Assembly: GCA_902615435.1 (NCBI GenBank)
Contig: CACMOZ010000006.1
Coordinates: 1-64,000 of the forward strand
Length of the DNA stretch: 64,000 nt
Direction of reading: 5' to 3'
DNA from: an uncultured Pelagibacteraceae bacterium
GTDB taxonomy: Bacteria > Pseudomonadota > Alphaproteobacteria > Pelagibacterales > Pelagibacteraceae
Shown here: one piece after another, positions 33,526 through 41,317 of the stretch
Position numbering within the stretch: the stretch's first letter is position 1
Layout: the number at the start of each line of letters is the position of its first letter
The notes under the pieces: model-generated
Database searches by the model: none
What the model was told of the DNA's origin: nothing
Seen by the model: the letters and a program-made list of their open reading frames with translations, nothing else
Made by a program: the position numbers and the translations under genes

Positions 33526-34740
33526 ATGTCGCGTTGTAGAATTTGTAGAGGCAAATTAATCAAGATAATTGATTTTGGAAAAATAGCTTTGGTTGGTGAT
33601 TTCCCTAAAAAAAAAATAAAACAAAAAAAATATAAAATTTCTCTTAATTATTGTAAAATTTGTAAACATGTTCAAATAGCTGAAATTTTAAATCCAAACC
33701 TTCTATTTAAAGAATATTTCTGGGAAACAGGTATATCTAAAAGCAATATTTATTTGATGGAAGGAATTATTAAAAAAATAAAAAGATTTAAAATAAATGC
33801 TAAATCTAAAGTTTTGGAAATAGCAAGTAATGATGGTTCATTTTTAGAATTAATAAAAAAAAAATTTAAATGTTTTGTTCTTGGTATTGATCCAGCGAAA
33901 AATTTAAAAAAAATTTCAGATAAAAAAAAGGTACTCAGTATTAGCGATTATTTTAACTCAAAATTATCAAGAAAATTATTATCAAGATTTGGTTATTTCG
34001 ATTTTATCTTTGCAAGAAATGTAATAGCACACGTTTCAAATCCTAATGAGATTTTTAATGGAGTAAAAAACTTATTGACAGATGAAGGTACATTTATCTT
34101 AGAAGTTCCTCACTTAGGAAATATTTTTCAATTTAATCAATACGATAATATATTTCATGAACATGTAGGTTTTCATAGTCTTAAATCGATAATAGATTTA
34201 TCTCAAAACAATTCTTTAAAAATTTTTGATGTTGAAAAAATAGATTCTCAAGGTGGATCTCTAAGATGTTATATTTGTAAAAAAAGTTCTAAAAAGACAG
34301 TTTCAAAAAAAGTGTTTCAAATTTTTGATAAAGAGAAAAAACTTGGATTATTTTATCCAAAAGAATTAAAAAAGTTTAAACTGAAAATATTGAGCCATAT
34401 AAATAGTATGAAAAATTTAATTCAAAGTTTAAAATTGAAAAATAAAAAAATTTCTGTGTACGGTGCATCTGGAAAAGGTCAAGCTTTGTTACAATTTTGT
34501 AACTTAAGATATAACAATATAGATTGCGCTTATGATAAAAGCAAACTTAAACAAGGAAGATATACACCTGGAACTTTTATCAAGATAAAAAAACCCTCAA
34601 AATTAAAGAGACAAAATACAGATTACTTGCTTATTTTATCTTGGAATATTAAAAATGAAATAATTAAACAAGAAAAAAAATTTAAACATAAGGGAGGAAA
34701 ATTTATTGTCCCTTTTCCCTCTCCTAGAATAATAAGTTAA
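33526..34740 (+). CDS. Zinc-binding class I SAM C-methyltransferase (TylCIII/NovU-like)
   Basis: The 404-residue protein has the three-part layout of sugar C-methyltransferases: an N-terminal zinc-binding Cys set (CRICRG, YCKICKHVQ; residues about 4-50), a SAM-binding Rossmann domain (VLEIASNDGSFLELI near residue 105, FARNVIAHVSNP) and a C-terminal third with VYGASGKGQALLQF. Known members methylate C3 or C5 of 4-keto-6-deoxy sugar nucleotides. Between rfbG and rfbF it probably methylates CDP-4-keto-6-deoxyglucose to a branched sugar. Confidence 0.8.
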   Translation: MSRCRICRGKLIKIIDFGKIALVGDFPKKKIKQKKYKISLNYCKICKHVQIAEILNPNLLFKEYFWETGISKSNIYLMEGIIKKIKRFKINAKSKVLEIASNDGSFLELIKKKFKCFVLGIDPAKNLKKISDKKKVLSISDYFNSKLSRKLLSRFGYFDFIFARNVIAHVSNPNEIFNGVKNLLTDEGTFILEVPHLGNIFQFNQYDNIFHEHVGFHSLKSIIDLSQNNSLKIFDVEKIDSQGGSLRCYICKKSSKKTVSKKVFQIFDKEKKLGLFYPKELKKFKLKILSHINSMKNLIQSLKLKNKKISVYGASGKGQALLQFCNLRYNNIDCAYDKSKLKQGRYTPGTFIKIKKPSKLKRQNTDYLLILSWNIKNEIIKQEKKFKHKGGKFIVPFPSPRIIS

Positions 34741-35442
34741 ATGAAAGTAGTAATACTAGCTGGTGGATATGGTACTCGATTATCTGAATATACCGACACA
34801 ATACCTAAACCTATGGTACCTATTGGTGGTAAACCAATCTTAGAACATATTATGGATATCTATTCAAATTTTGGACATAAAGATTTCTATATTGCTTTAG
34901 GATACAAAGGAGATGTAATTAAAAGTCATTTTCAAAATTTTAAAAAAAAAGACTGGAAGATAAATCTTATAGAGACCGGATCAGATACATTAACTGGTGG
35001 AAGATTAAAAAGATTAGAGAATTTTTTGTCAAAAGAAACTTTTTTACTAACCTACGGTGATGGTATATCTAACATTGATATAAATAAATTAATTGAATTT
35101 CACAAAAGCCACAAGCAAATGGTTACGATTTCTGCAGTTAGACCTCCAGCAAGATTTGGCTCTTTAAGTTTAAAAGGAAATAACGTAATCAAATTTCAAG
35201 AAAAAAAACAATTAGGAGAAAGTTGGATAAATGGAGGATTTTTCGTAGTCAATCCTGAATTTTTTAAGTTTTTAAAAGATGATAAGACTGTTCTTGAAAA
35301 AGAACCTTTAGAGAGTATTACAAATCTTAAAAAATTAAAAGCATACAAACACGAAGGCTTTTGGCAGTGTATGGACCATAAGCTAGATAAGGATTATCTA
35401 GAACAATTAATAGTTGAAAAAAAAGCACCCTGGATCATATGA
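34741..35442 (+). CDS. rfbF: Glucose-1-phosphate cytidylyltransferase
   Basis: The 233-residue nucleotidyltransferase begins VVILAGGYGTRLSEYTDTIPKPM, has YIALGYKGDVIKSHF, TYGDGISNID, WINGGFFVVNPEFF and GFWQCMDHKLDKDYLEQL, which fit RfbF specifically. It is slightly shorter than the usual RfbF of about 257 residues. It forms CDP-glucose from glucose-1-phosphate and CTP, supplying RfbG. It starts directly after the methyltransferase stop and overlaps the following SDR by 4 bp. Confidence 0.87.
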   Translation: MKVVILAGGYGTRLSEYTDTIPKPMVPIGGKPILEHIMDIYSNFGHKDFYIALGYKGDVIKSHFQNFKKKDWKINLIETGSDTLTGGRLKRLENFLSKETFLLTYGDGISNIDINKLIEFHKSHKQMVTISAVRPPARFGSLSLKGNNVIKFQEKKQLGESWINGGFFVVNPEFFKFLKDDKTVLEKEPLESITNLKKLKAYKHEGFWQCMDHKLDKDYLEQLIVEKKAPWII

Positions 35443-36341
35443 AGCGTTTACTAGTTGTCGGTGGAACAGGTTTTATCGGCTATCATATTATAAAAGAGGC
35501 TAAAAAAAAAAATTTTTTAGTTACAAGTTTGTCTTTGAATAGGGCAAAAAAAAAAAGATTTCATAAAGATGTAGAATATATTAAGGCAGATATTTCCAAA
35601 CTTTCAAATTTAAGAAAAAAAATTAAAAAAAAATTCAATTATGTGATAAATGCTGGGGGTTATGGATTGCAACCAAATTATGGTAAAGAAGGAGATAAAT
35701 TAATTAAAGTTCATTTTAACGGATTAATTAATCTTCTAAAAGTTTTACATATTTCAGAAATTAAAAAATTTATTCAAATTGGAAGTTCCTCAGAATACGG
35801 CAAAGCAAATTCTCCATATAAAGAAACACATTTTTGCAGGTCAAATTCCCCTTATTCTTATGCTAAATTATCAAGTACCCGTTTTTTAATAAATCTTTTT
35901 AAAAAAAAAAAATTTCCAGTTACTGTATTAAGACTTTTTCAAGTTTATGGTCCTAAGCAAGACAATAATAGAATTTTGCCCTTTTTAATTGATAATTGTT
36001 TAAAAAATAAAGAGTTTTTAACTACTAAAGGAAATCAATTGTGTGACTTTTGTCATATTGATGATGTTGTAAAAGCAATTTTTAAAAGTTTATCATCAAA
36101 AAAAGTAGACGGTGAAATAATTAATATAGGAACAGGCAAGCCAATAAAAATAAAATTTCTTATAAAATTAGTAAAAAAATTGATTGGTAAAGGTAAACCT
36201 AAATTTGGTGGATTGAAATATAAAACAGGCACTAACATGAAAAATTTTCCAAATGTTCTGAAAGCTAAAAGAACAATAAATTGGAGCCCAAAAATAACTC
36301 TTTTAAACGGACTTAAAAGAACAATAAAAAGCTATCAATGA
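35439..36341 (+). CDS. SDR reductase/epimerase of the CDP-sugar set
   Basis: The 300-residue SDR has LLVVGGTGFIGYHIIKEA, NYVINAGGYGLQPNYG, IGSSSEYGKANS, SPYSYAKLSSTRFLI (YxxxK) and FCHIDDVVKAIF. Its length and position after rfbG-methyltransferase-rfbF are like those of abequose or paratose synthases, which reduce the C4 ketone. No RfbH homologue is present, so a 3,6-dideoxy product is unlikely and reduction of a C-methylated 4-keto-6-deoxy CDP-sugar is favoured. Two 11-A runs occur within it. Confidence 0.72.
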   Translation: MKRLLVVGGTGFIGYHIIKEAKKKNFLVTSLSLNRAKKKRFHKDVEYIKADISKLSNLRKKIKKKFNYVINAGGYGLQPNYGKEGDKLIKVHFNGLINLLKVLHISEIKKFIQIGSSSEYGKANSPYKETHFCRSNSPYSYAKLSSTRFLINLFKKKKFPVTVLRLFQVYGPKQDNNRILPFLIDNCLKNKEFLTTKGNQLCDFCHIDDVVKAIFKSLSSKKVDGEIINIGTGKPIKIKFLIKLVKKLIGKGKPKFGGLKYKTGTNMKNFPNVLKAKRTINWSPKITLLNGLKRTIKSYQ

Positions 36342-37225
36342 AAAAACAACCTTTAGTAAGTATTATTATGAATTGTTTAAATGGCGAAAAATATCTAAGC
36401 AATGCAATAGATAGTGTAATAAAACAAACTTATAAAAACTGGGAGTTGATTTTTTGGGACAATCAGTCAACGGACAATTCAGCAAGTATTCTAAAGAGAT
36501 ACAAAGATAAAAGAATTAAGTATTTTTATTCAAAAAAAAAAACTGTTTTATATAAAGCTAGAAATGAGGCTATTAAAAAATCGAAAGGTGAATTCTTAGC
36601 ATTTTTGGATGTTGATGATATATGGACAAGAAATAAATTATCTTTACAAATTCCAAAGTTTGAAAATAAAAAAATAGGTTTAGTTTATAGTAATTTTTAT
36701 AAGTATAAAAATTTCAAAAAAGATTTAGCATACAAAACGAAATTACCAAGCGGCAAGATAACAAATTCTATTATAAACAATTATCAAGTTCCATTTTTAA
36801 CCGTTGTTTTAAGAAAAAAATTTATCAATAAAAATAAAGTGTTTGATTATAAGTATGATCTTCTCTCTGACTATGATTTTGTACTAAATTTTTCTCTAAA
36901 ACATTATTTTCAAAGTATAAATAAACCATTAGCATTGTACAGAATACACGATAATCAATTACAAAAAATCATGATGTTTTCCCAAGCTGATCAGTTTTGT
37001 AATTGGTTCAAAAATAAAAAAATTAAAATAAAATTTAAAAAATATAATTTATCTTCAATATACAAAAAGTATGAATACTACGATTTGTTAAGAAACTTAA
37101 ATAAATCGAGAGTCAAGTTTTTTTTAAAGATTATCAAAAAATTTGACTTTAAAAATATTATAAAAATTAGCATATTGATTTTTTTTCCAAAAAAAATTGC
37201 CTTTAAATTTTTTGAAAATGTTTAG
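36338..37225 (+). CDS. Glycosyltransferase family 2
   Basis: The 295-residue GT-A transferase begins VSIIMNCLNGEKYLSNAID, with WELIFWDNQSTDNSASIL, KSKGEFLAFLDVDDIWT (DxD at about residue 88) and a C-terminal segment with a weakly hydrophobic end. It transfers a sugar from a nucleotide donor during surface glycan assembly. It is a clear paralog of the next gene, matching it through the first 60 residues. It overlaps the preceding SDR by 4 bp. Confidence 0.83.
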   Translation: MKKQPLVSIIMNCLNGEKYLSNAIDSVIKQTYKNWELIFWDNQSTDNSASILKRYKDKRIKYFYSKKKTVLYKARNEAIKKSKGEFLAFLDVDDIWTRNKLSLQIPKFENKKIGLVYSNFYKYKNFKKDLAYKTKLPSGKITNSIINNYQVPFLTVVLRKKFINKNKVFDYKYDLLSDYDFVLNFSLKHYFQSINKPLALYRIHDNQLQKIMMFSQADQFCNWFKNKKIKIKFKKYNLSSIYKKYEYYDLLRNLNKSRVKFFLKIIKKFDFKNIIKISILIFFPKKIAFKFFENV

Positions 37226-37985
37226 CTCAAATAAAAATATCGATATAATTATGCCCAATTTTAATAAAGAAAAATATATTGGAAAAGCAATCCAGTCTGT
37301 ATTGAAACAGTCTTATAAAAATTGGAAGCTATTTATTATAGATGATAATTCTTCTGATAATTCTAGAGAAGTAATATTAAATTATAAAAAAGACAAAAGA
37401 ATTAAATTTTTTTTTCTAAAAAAAAATAAAGGCCCCTCTTATTGTAGAAATTTAGCTATTAAAAAGTCTAAATCAAAATTTGTCGCATTTCTAGACTCCG
37501 ATGATTATTGGATGACCAATAAGCTAAAAACTCAAATTAAATACATGATTAAAAATAAATACTCTTTTACATTTACAGATTATGTTCCAATTTTATATTA
37601 CAAAAATATCAAAAAACTTAAAAAAACAATAATTACGAGTAAATTGAATTTTGAAAATTTTATTAACAATTCTTCAATAAATACATCAACAATGATTTTA
37701 GAGAGAAAATATATTAAAGGAGTGAAATTTAGGAATCTTAAGTTAATGGAGGATTATATTTATAAATGTGAATTAATGAAAAAAACCAAAATACCTTTTG
37801 TAAAATTTCCAAAGGCAACAGCAATCTACAGAATTATTAATAAATCTAGAAGTTCAAAAAAATTAATTAATATTGTTAATCTTTGGAGATTGAACAAAAA
37901 ATATAATAAGCTTAGTTTTTTTAAAAATTTAATTTCGATATTTTTTATAAGCTTAAATTCAATTAAAAAATATGGATTAAAATAA
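37218..37985 (+). CDS. Glycosyltransferase family 2 (tandem paralog)
   Basis: ATG at 37218 is preferred over the tracked TTG at 37197: it sits 8 bp inside the previous gene's end and places the GT2 start NIDIIMPNFNKEKYIGKAI near the N-terminus. The protein of about 255 residues then has WKLFIIDDNSSDNSREV, FVAFLDSDDYWM (metal-binding DSDD) and a C-terminal hydrophobic stretch. Its stop codon directly abuts the tRNA-Val gene, so it is the last gene of the variable region. Confidence 0.82.
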   Translation: MFSSNKNIDIIMPNFNKEKYIGKAIQSVLKQSYKNWKLFIIDDNSSDNSREVILNYKKDKRIKFFFLKKNKGPSYCRNLAIKKSKSKFVAFLDSDDYWMTNKLKTQIKYMIKNKYSFTFTDYVPILYYKNIKKLKKTIITSKLNFENFINNSSINTSTMILERKYIKGVKFRNLKLMEDYIYKCELMKKTKIPFVKFPKATAIYRIINKSRSSKKLINIVNLWRLNKKYNKLSFFKNLISIFFISLNSIKKYGLK

Positions 37986-38060
37986 GGGCGTGTAGTTCAG
38001 TGGTAGAACGCTACGTTGACATCGTAGAGGTCATAAGTTCAATTCTTATCACGCCCACCA
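37986..38060 (+). tRNA. tRNA-Val (anticodon GAC), CCA encoded
   Basis: The 75-nt cloverleaf has a 7-bp acceptor stem (GGGCGTG/CACGCCC), an anticodon stem CTACG/CGTAG around loop TTGACAT giving anticodon GAC, a T loop TTCAATT and an encoded 3' ACCA. It begins at the base after the stop of the last glycosyltransferase, so there is no spacer. It may be processed from the same long transcript or from a promoter within that gene. Confidence 0.93.
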
Positions 38061-38092
38061 TTAATTCAGTAAAAAAGCTTATTTCTTAACTA

Positions 38093-38121
38093 TTTACTTC
38101 CTATTTTAAAAATAATATAAG
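38093..38121 (+). promoter_or_regulatory. Candidate promoter for 5S rRNA
   Basis: A TTTACT hexamer (38093-38098), a 17-bp spacer and TATAAG (38116-38121) sit just upstream of the 5S 5' end, placing the expected transcription start about at the mature 5S start. In such AT-rich DNA chance matches are common, so this is only a candidate. A separate promoter would make sense because 5S is at least 38 kb from any 23S gene. Confidence 0.35.
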
Positions 38122-38124
38122 TCT

Positions 38125-38244
38125 TTGCCTGGTAATTTTTGCGAAGGGGCCACACCCGATCCCATTCCGAACTCGGAAGTTAAGTCCTTCAGCGCCGATG
38201 GTACTTTGTCTTAAGATATGGGAGAGTAGGACGTTGCCAGGCTT
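38125..38244 (+). rRNA. rrf: 5S ribosomal RNA, isolated from 16S/23S
   Basis: The roughly 119-nt sequence has terminal helix TGCCTGG/CCAGGC, the conserved CCACACCCGATCCCATTCCG segment, CGGAAGTTAAGTCCTTCAGCGCCGATGGTACT and GGGAGAGTAGGACGTTGCCAGG, all typical of bacterial 5S. No 23S is seen within the 38 kb to its left in this window. In SAR11, HVR2 is known to separate 23S and 5S. The rpmJ start is only about 8 bp after the 5S end, with no terminator between. Confidence 0.93.
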
Positions 38245-38252
38245 TAAAAATT

Positions 38253-38378
38253 ATGAAAATAGCTAGCTCATTAAAATCACTTAAAAAAAGAGACCTTAAC
38301 TCCAAACTAGTTAAGCGCAGAGGAAAGCTATACGTAATAAATAAAAAAAATCCAAAGTTTAAAGCTCGTCAAGGTTAA
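38253..38378 (+). CDS. rpmJ: Ribosomal protein L36
   Basis: This 41-codon ORF is absent from the track. The product opens [14 protein letters not shown] and ends [14 protein letters not shown], matching the alternative L36 type (MKVLSSLKSAKNR...RFKARQG) that lacks the zinc-binding cysteines. It belongs to the large ribosomal subunit. It follows 5S by 8 bp and is followed 2 bp later by a small oxidase subunit gene. Confidence 0.9.
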   Translation: MKIASSLKSLKKRDLNSKLVKRRGKLYVINKKNPKFKARQG

Positions 38379-38380
38379 AG

Positions 38381-38491
38381 ATGAGTGATAACGATTTTAA
38401 AAAAACTTACAATGGTTTCACCAAGTTTGTTTTATGGGGAACTATAGCAGTTATAGCAATATTAGTGATATTAGCAATTACGTTACTTTAA
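38381..38491 (+). CDS. aa3-type cytochrome c oxidase subunit IV, small membrane protein
   Basis: This 36-residue ORF is missing from the track. It has a charged N-terminus with FKKTYNGFTKF and a single hydrophobic helix (VLWGTIAVIAILVILAITLL), fitting the bacterial aa3-type oxidase subunit IV family of tiny proteins. In many Alphaproteobacteria this gene precedes pntAA, as here (17 bp upstream). It would lie in the inner membrane associated with the terminal oxidase. Confidence 0.72.
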   Translation: MSDNDFKKTYNGFTKFVLWGTIAVIAILVILAITLL

Positions 38492-38508
38492 AATCAAAAA
38501 AATTAAAA

Positions 38509-39603
38509 ATGATAGTCGGCTCAATTAAAGAAAATACAGTATTAGAAAAAAGAATTTCCTTAACTCCTGAGTCAGCAAAAAATATCATTGGACTTGGGTT
38601 AAAAGTTTGTATCGAAAAAGGATACGCACTTCACCTTGGAATTGATGACAATGAATATAAAAATATCGGAGTTGAGATAAAAGCATCGTCTAAAGAAGTA
38701 TTTAATTCAAGCGACTTAATAACGAAAGTAAATTGTCCTTCGGAGGATGAAATTGGAATTTTAAAAGATAATTCCATTTTAATTGGGATGCTTAATCCAT
38801 CAAAAAATAGAAACCAAATTGATAAAATTATTAAAAAAAAGATAAAGCTTTTTTCTTTAGAATTATTACCTAGAATTACTAGAGCTCAATCAATGGACGT
38901 TTTATCTTCCCAATCTAATTTAGCTGGATATAGAGCCGTAATTGAAAGTGTTGCAGAATTTGAAAAAGCTGTACCTATGATGATGACAGCTGCGGGCACA
39001 GTGCCAGCAGCTAAAGTTTTAGTTATTGGAGCAGGTGTAGCAGGATTACAAGCTATCGCCACTGCTAAAAGGTTAGGTGCAATTGTTTCAGCAACAGATG
39101 TAAGAGTTGCATCAAAAGAGCAAGTAGAAAGTTTAGGTGGAAAATTTTTAACAGTGGAACAAAATGAAGATATGGAAACTACTGGTGGATACGCAAAAGA
39201 AGCATCAGATGAATATAAAAAGAAACAAGCTGAAATGATGAGAGATGCTCTTAAAAAAAATGATATAGTAATATGTACGGCATTAATTCCTGGAAAGCCT
39301 GCTCCAAGAATTTTAACAGAGGATTTAGTTAAACTTATGAAACCCGGGTCTATCGTTTATGACTTAGCAGCAGAGCAAGGAGGAAATTCTGCGTTTTCAG
39401 AAGCTGGTAAGATTAATTCAGTCGATGGGATAAAGATAATAGGTGTTAAAAATTTAATGAATAATTTACCACTCACTGCCTCAAATTTATATGCTAAAAA
39501 CTTGTTTAGTTTTATACGTAACTTGTATAGTAAAGAGAAGAAAGATTTTAATATTAATTTAGAAGATGAAATAATAGAAAAATCTTTAATCAAAAGCTTT
39601 TAA
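38509..39603 (+). CDS. pntAA: NAD(P) transhydrogenase subunit alpha part 1
   Basis: The tracked start at 38434 overlaps the upstream small gene. ATG at 38509 yields MIVGSIKENTVLEKRISLTPES, the usual N-terminus, giving 364 residues. It carries the NAD(H)-binding domain I (VLVIGAGVAGLQAIATAKRLGA, ATDVR) and KPAPRILTEDLV. With PntAB and PntB it forms the proton-translocating transhydrogenase that exchanges hydride between NADH and NADP+ at the inner membrane. The split alpha form is usual in Alphaproteobacteria. Confidence 0.93.
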   Translation: MIVGSIKENTVLEKRISLTPESAKNIIGLGLKVCIEKGYALHLGIDDNEYKNIGVEIKASSKEVFNSSDLITKVNCPSEDEIGILKDNSILIGMLNPSKNRNQIDKIIKKKIKLFSLELLPRITRAQSMDVLSSQSNLAGYRAVIESVAEFEKAVPMMMTAAGTVPAAKVLVIGAGVAGLQAIATAKRLGAIVSATDVRVASKEQVESLGGKFLTVEQNEDMETTGGYAKEASDEYKKKQAEMMRDALKKNDIVICTALIPGKPAPRILTEDLVKLMKPGSIVYDLAAEQGGNSAFSEAGKINSVDGIKIIGVKNLMNNLPLTASNLYAKNLFSFIRNLYSKEKKDFNINLEDEIIEKSLIKSF

Positions 39604-39605
39604 TC

Positions 39606-39917
39606 ATGGAAATAGATCCGTTTATATTTAGATTAAGTATTTTTATTTTATCAATTTTTATTGGTTACTATGTGGTATGGAGTGTTACACCATCTCTTCA
39701 CACTCCGCTGATGTCAGTTACCAATGCTATTTCATCGGTTATTATTGTAGGTGCTATCATTTCAGCTTTAGCTGGAACTTCCGATAGTATTTTTAATACG
39801 TCAAGTATTTTTGGATTTATAGCTATTATTTTAGCAGCGATAAATATTTTTGGAGGGTTCTTAGTGACCCAAAGAATGCTTCAAATGTACAAAAAAAAGA
39901 AAGATAAAAAGAAATGA
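39606..39917 (+). CDS. pntAB: NAD(P) transhydrogenase subunit alpha part 2
   Basis: The 103-residue membrane protein has three hydrophobic helices (IFILSIFIGYYVVW, VIIVGAIISALAG, IFGFIAIILAAINIFGGF) and the conserved HTPLMSVTNAISS loop of the PntA membrane domain, with a lysine-rich C-terminal tail. It begins 2 bp after pntAA and overlaps pntB by 4 bp. The three genes form one unit. Confidence 0.93.
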   Translation: MEIDPFIFRLSIFILSIFIGYYVVWSVTPSLHTPLMSVTNAISSVIIVGAIISALAGTSDSIFNTSSIFGFIAIILAAINIFGGFLVTQRMLQMYKKKKDKKK

Positions 39918-41317
39918 TCTCGGCAAATCTTGCAGCAATTTTTTATTTAGTATCTGGAATATTATTCATTCTCGCTCTAAGGGGATTATCTTCACCGGAT
40001 ACATCTAGACAAGGAAATTACTTTGGAATTGCTGGAATGATAATCGCAATTGTTGTGACATTCCTATCAATTGGTAATTTTTCTACATCATTAGTTTATG
40101 TAATTATATTTTTAGTTATTGGAGGAGCAATCGGTGCTTATATAGCTTTTAAAATTCCAATGACTGCAATGCCAGAATTGGTTGCTGGTTTTCATAGTTT
40201 AGTTGGTTTAGCAGCTGTTTTTGTAGCTATCGCAGCTTTTTTAAATCCTGCAGCTTTTAATCTAGGAAATGTTGGTAATATTAAATTAGCCAGCCTAATC
40301 GAAATGTCCATCGGAGCAGCAGTAGGAGCAATAACTTTTTCAGGTTCTATTATAGCTTTTTTAAAGTTAAGAGGAATAATGTCTGGTGCTCCTATTACTT
40401 TTAGTGGCCAGCACATTTTAAATTTGATCCTAGGAATAAGTATTTTTGTTTTAATTTTTTATTTATGTAAAACTCAGTCCACAAATATTTTTTGGACAGT
40501 AATTGTTATCTCTTTTCTTGTAGGTGTTTTATTAATCATACCTATTGGTGGAGCAGATATGCCTGTAGTAATTTCAATGCTCAATTCTTACTCTGGATGG
40601 GCTGCAGCAGGTATAGGTTTTACATTAGAAAATACTGCTTTGATTATTACAGGTGCACTTGTCGGATCCTCTGGAGCGATACTTTCATATATAATGTGCA
40701 AAGCTATGAACAGATCTTTTGTAAGTGTAATTCTTGGAGGTTTTGGAGCAGACAATTCTGCTGAAGACAAAAAAGAAAAGAAGGATCAAAAACCAGTTAA
40801 AAGTGGTAATGCAGAGGATGCAGCTTTTCTGATGAAAAATGCTTCCTCAGTAATAATAGTTCCAGGTTATGGTATGGCTGTTGCTCAAGCTCAACATGCT
40901 CTAAGAGAAATGGTAGATAAATTAAAAAAGAACGATATTAAAGTTACCTATGCAATCCATCCAGTAGCAGGTAGAATGCCTGGTCATATGAATGTATTGT
41001 TAGCTGAGGCTAATGTCCCTTATGACGAAGTTTTTGAATTAGAGGATATAAACAATGATTTTGCTAATTCTGATGTTGCATTTGTAATTGGAGCAAATGA
41101 CGTAACTAATCCTGTAGCGAAAACAGATCCCAAAAGCCCAATATTTGGTATGCCAGTACTTGATGTTGAAAAATGTAAATCTGTTTTATTTGTTAAAAGA
41201 AGTTTGTCACCTGGTTACGCTGGAATAGATAATGAACTTTTTTATAAAGATAATACTCTTATGTTATTTGCCGATGCTAAAAAGATGACAGAAGATATTG
41301 TTAAAAATTTGGATTAA
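39914..41317 (+). CDS. pntB: NAD(P) transhydrogenase subunit beta
   Basis: The 467-residue protein has an N-terminal membrane domain with multiple helices (from YLVSGILFILAL to YIMCKAMNRSF, about residues 1-270) including the conserved AGFHSLVGLAAV, and a C-terminal NADP(H)-binding domain III with IVPGYGMAVAQAQHALREM, YAIHPVAGRMPGHMNVLLAEA and GANDVTNPVAKTD. It completes the transhydrogenase complex. It shares one base with the transaldolase start. Confidence 0.94.
   Translation: MISANLAAIFYLVSGILFILALRGLSSPDTSRQGNYFGIAGMIIAIVVTFLSIGNFSTSLVYVIIFLVIGGAIGAYIAFKIPMTAMPELVAGFHSLVGLAAVFVAIAAFLNPAAFNLGNVGNIKLASLIEMSIGAAVGAITFSGSIIAFLKLRGIMSGAPITFSGQHILNLILGISIFVLIFYLCKTQSTNIFWTVIVISFLVGVLLIIPIGGADMPVVISMLNSYSGWAAAGIGFTLENTALIITGALVGSSGAILSYIMCKAMNRSFVSVILGGFGADNSAEDKKEKKDQKPVKSGNAEDAAFLMKNASSVIIVPGYGMAVAQAQHALREMVDKLKKNDIKVTYAIHPVAGRMPGHMNVLLAEANVPYDEVFELEDINNDFANSDVAFVIGANDVTNPVAKTDPKSPIFGMPVLDVEKCKSVLFVKRSLSPGYAGIDNELFYKDNTLMLFADAKKMTEDIVKNLD

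Noticed and set aside
37986-38060. tRNA-Val as an integration (att) site
   Set aside because: I saw no repeat of the tRNA 3' end to the left and no integrase gene.
38434-38508. N-terminal extension of pntAA
   Set aside because: It overlaps the small oxidase subunit gene; conserved start is at 38509.
40492-40764. Cys/Tyr-rich 90-aa ORF inside pntB
   Set aside because: Out-of-frame shadow of the PntB membrane domain.
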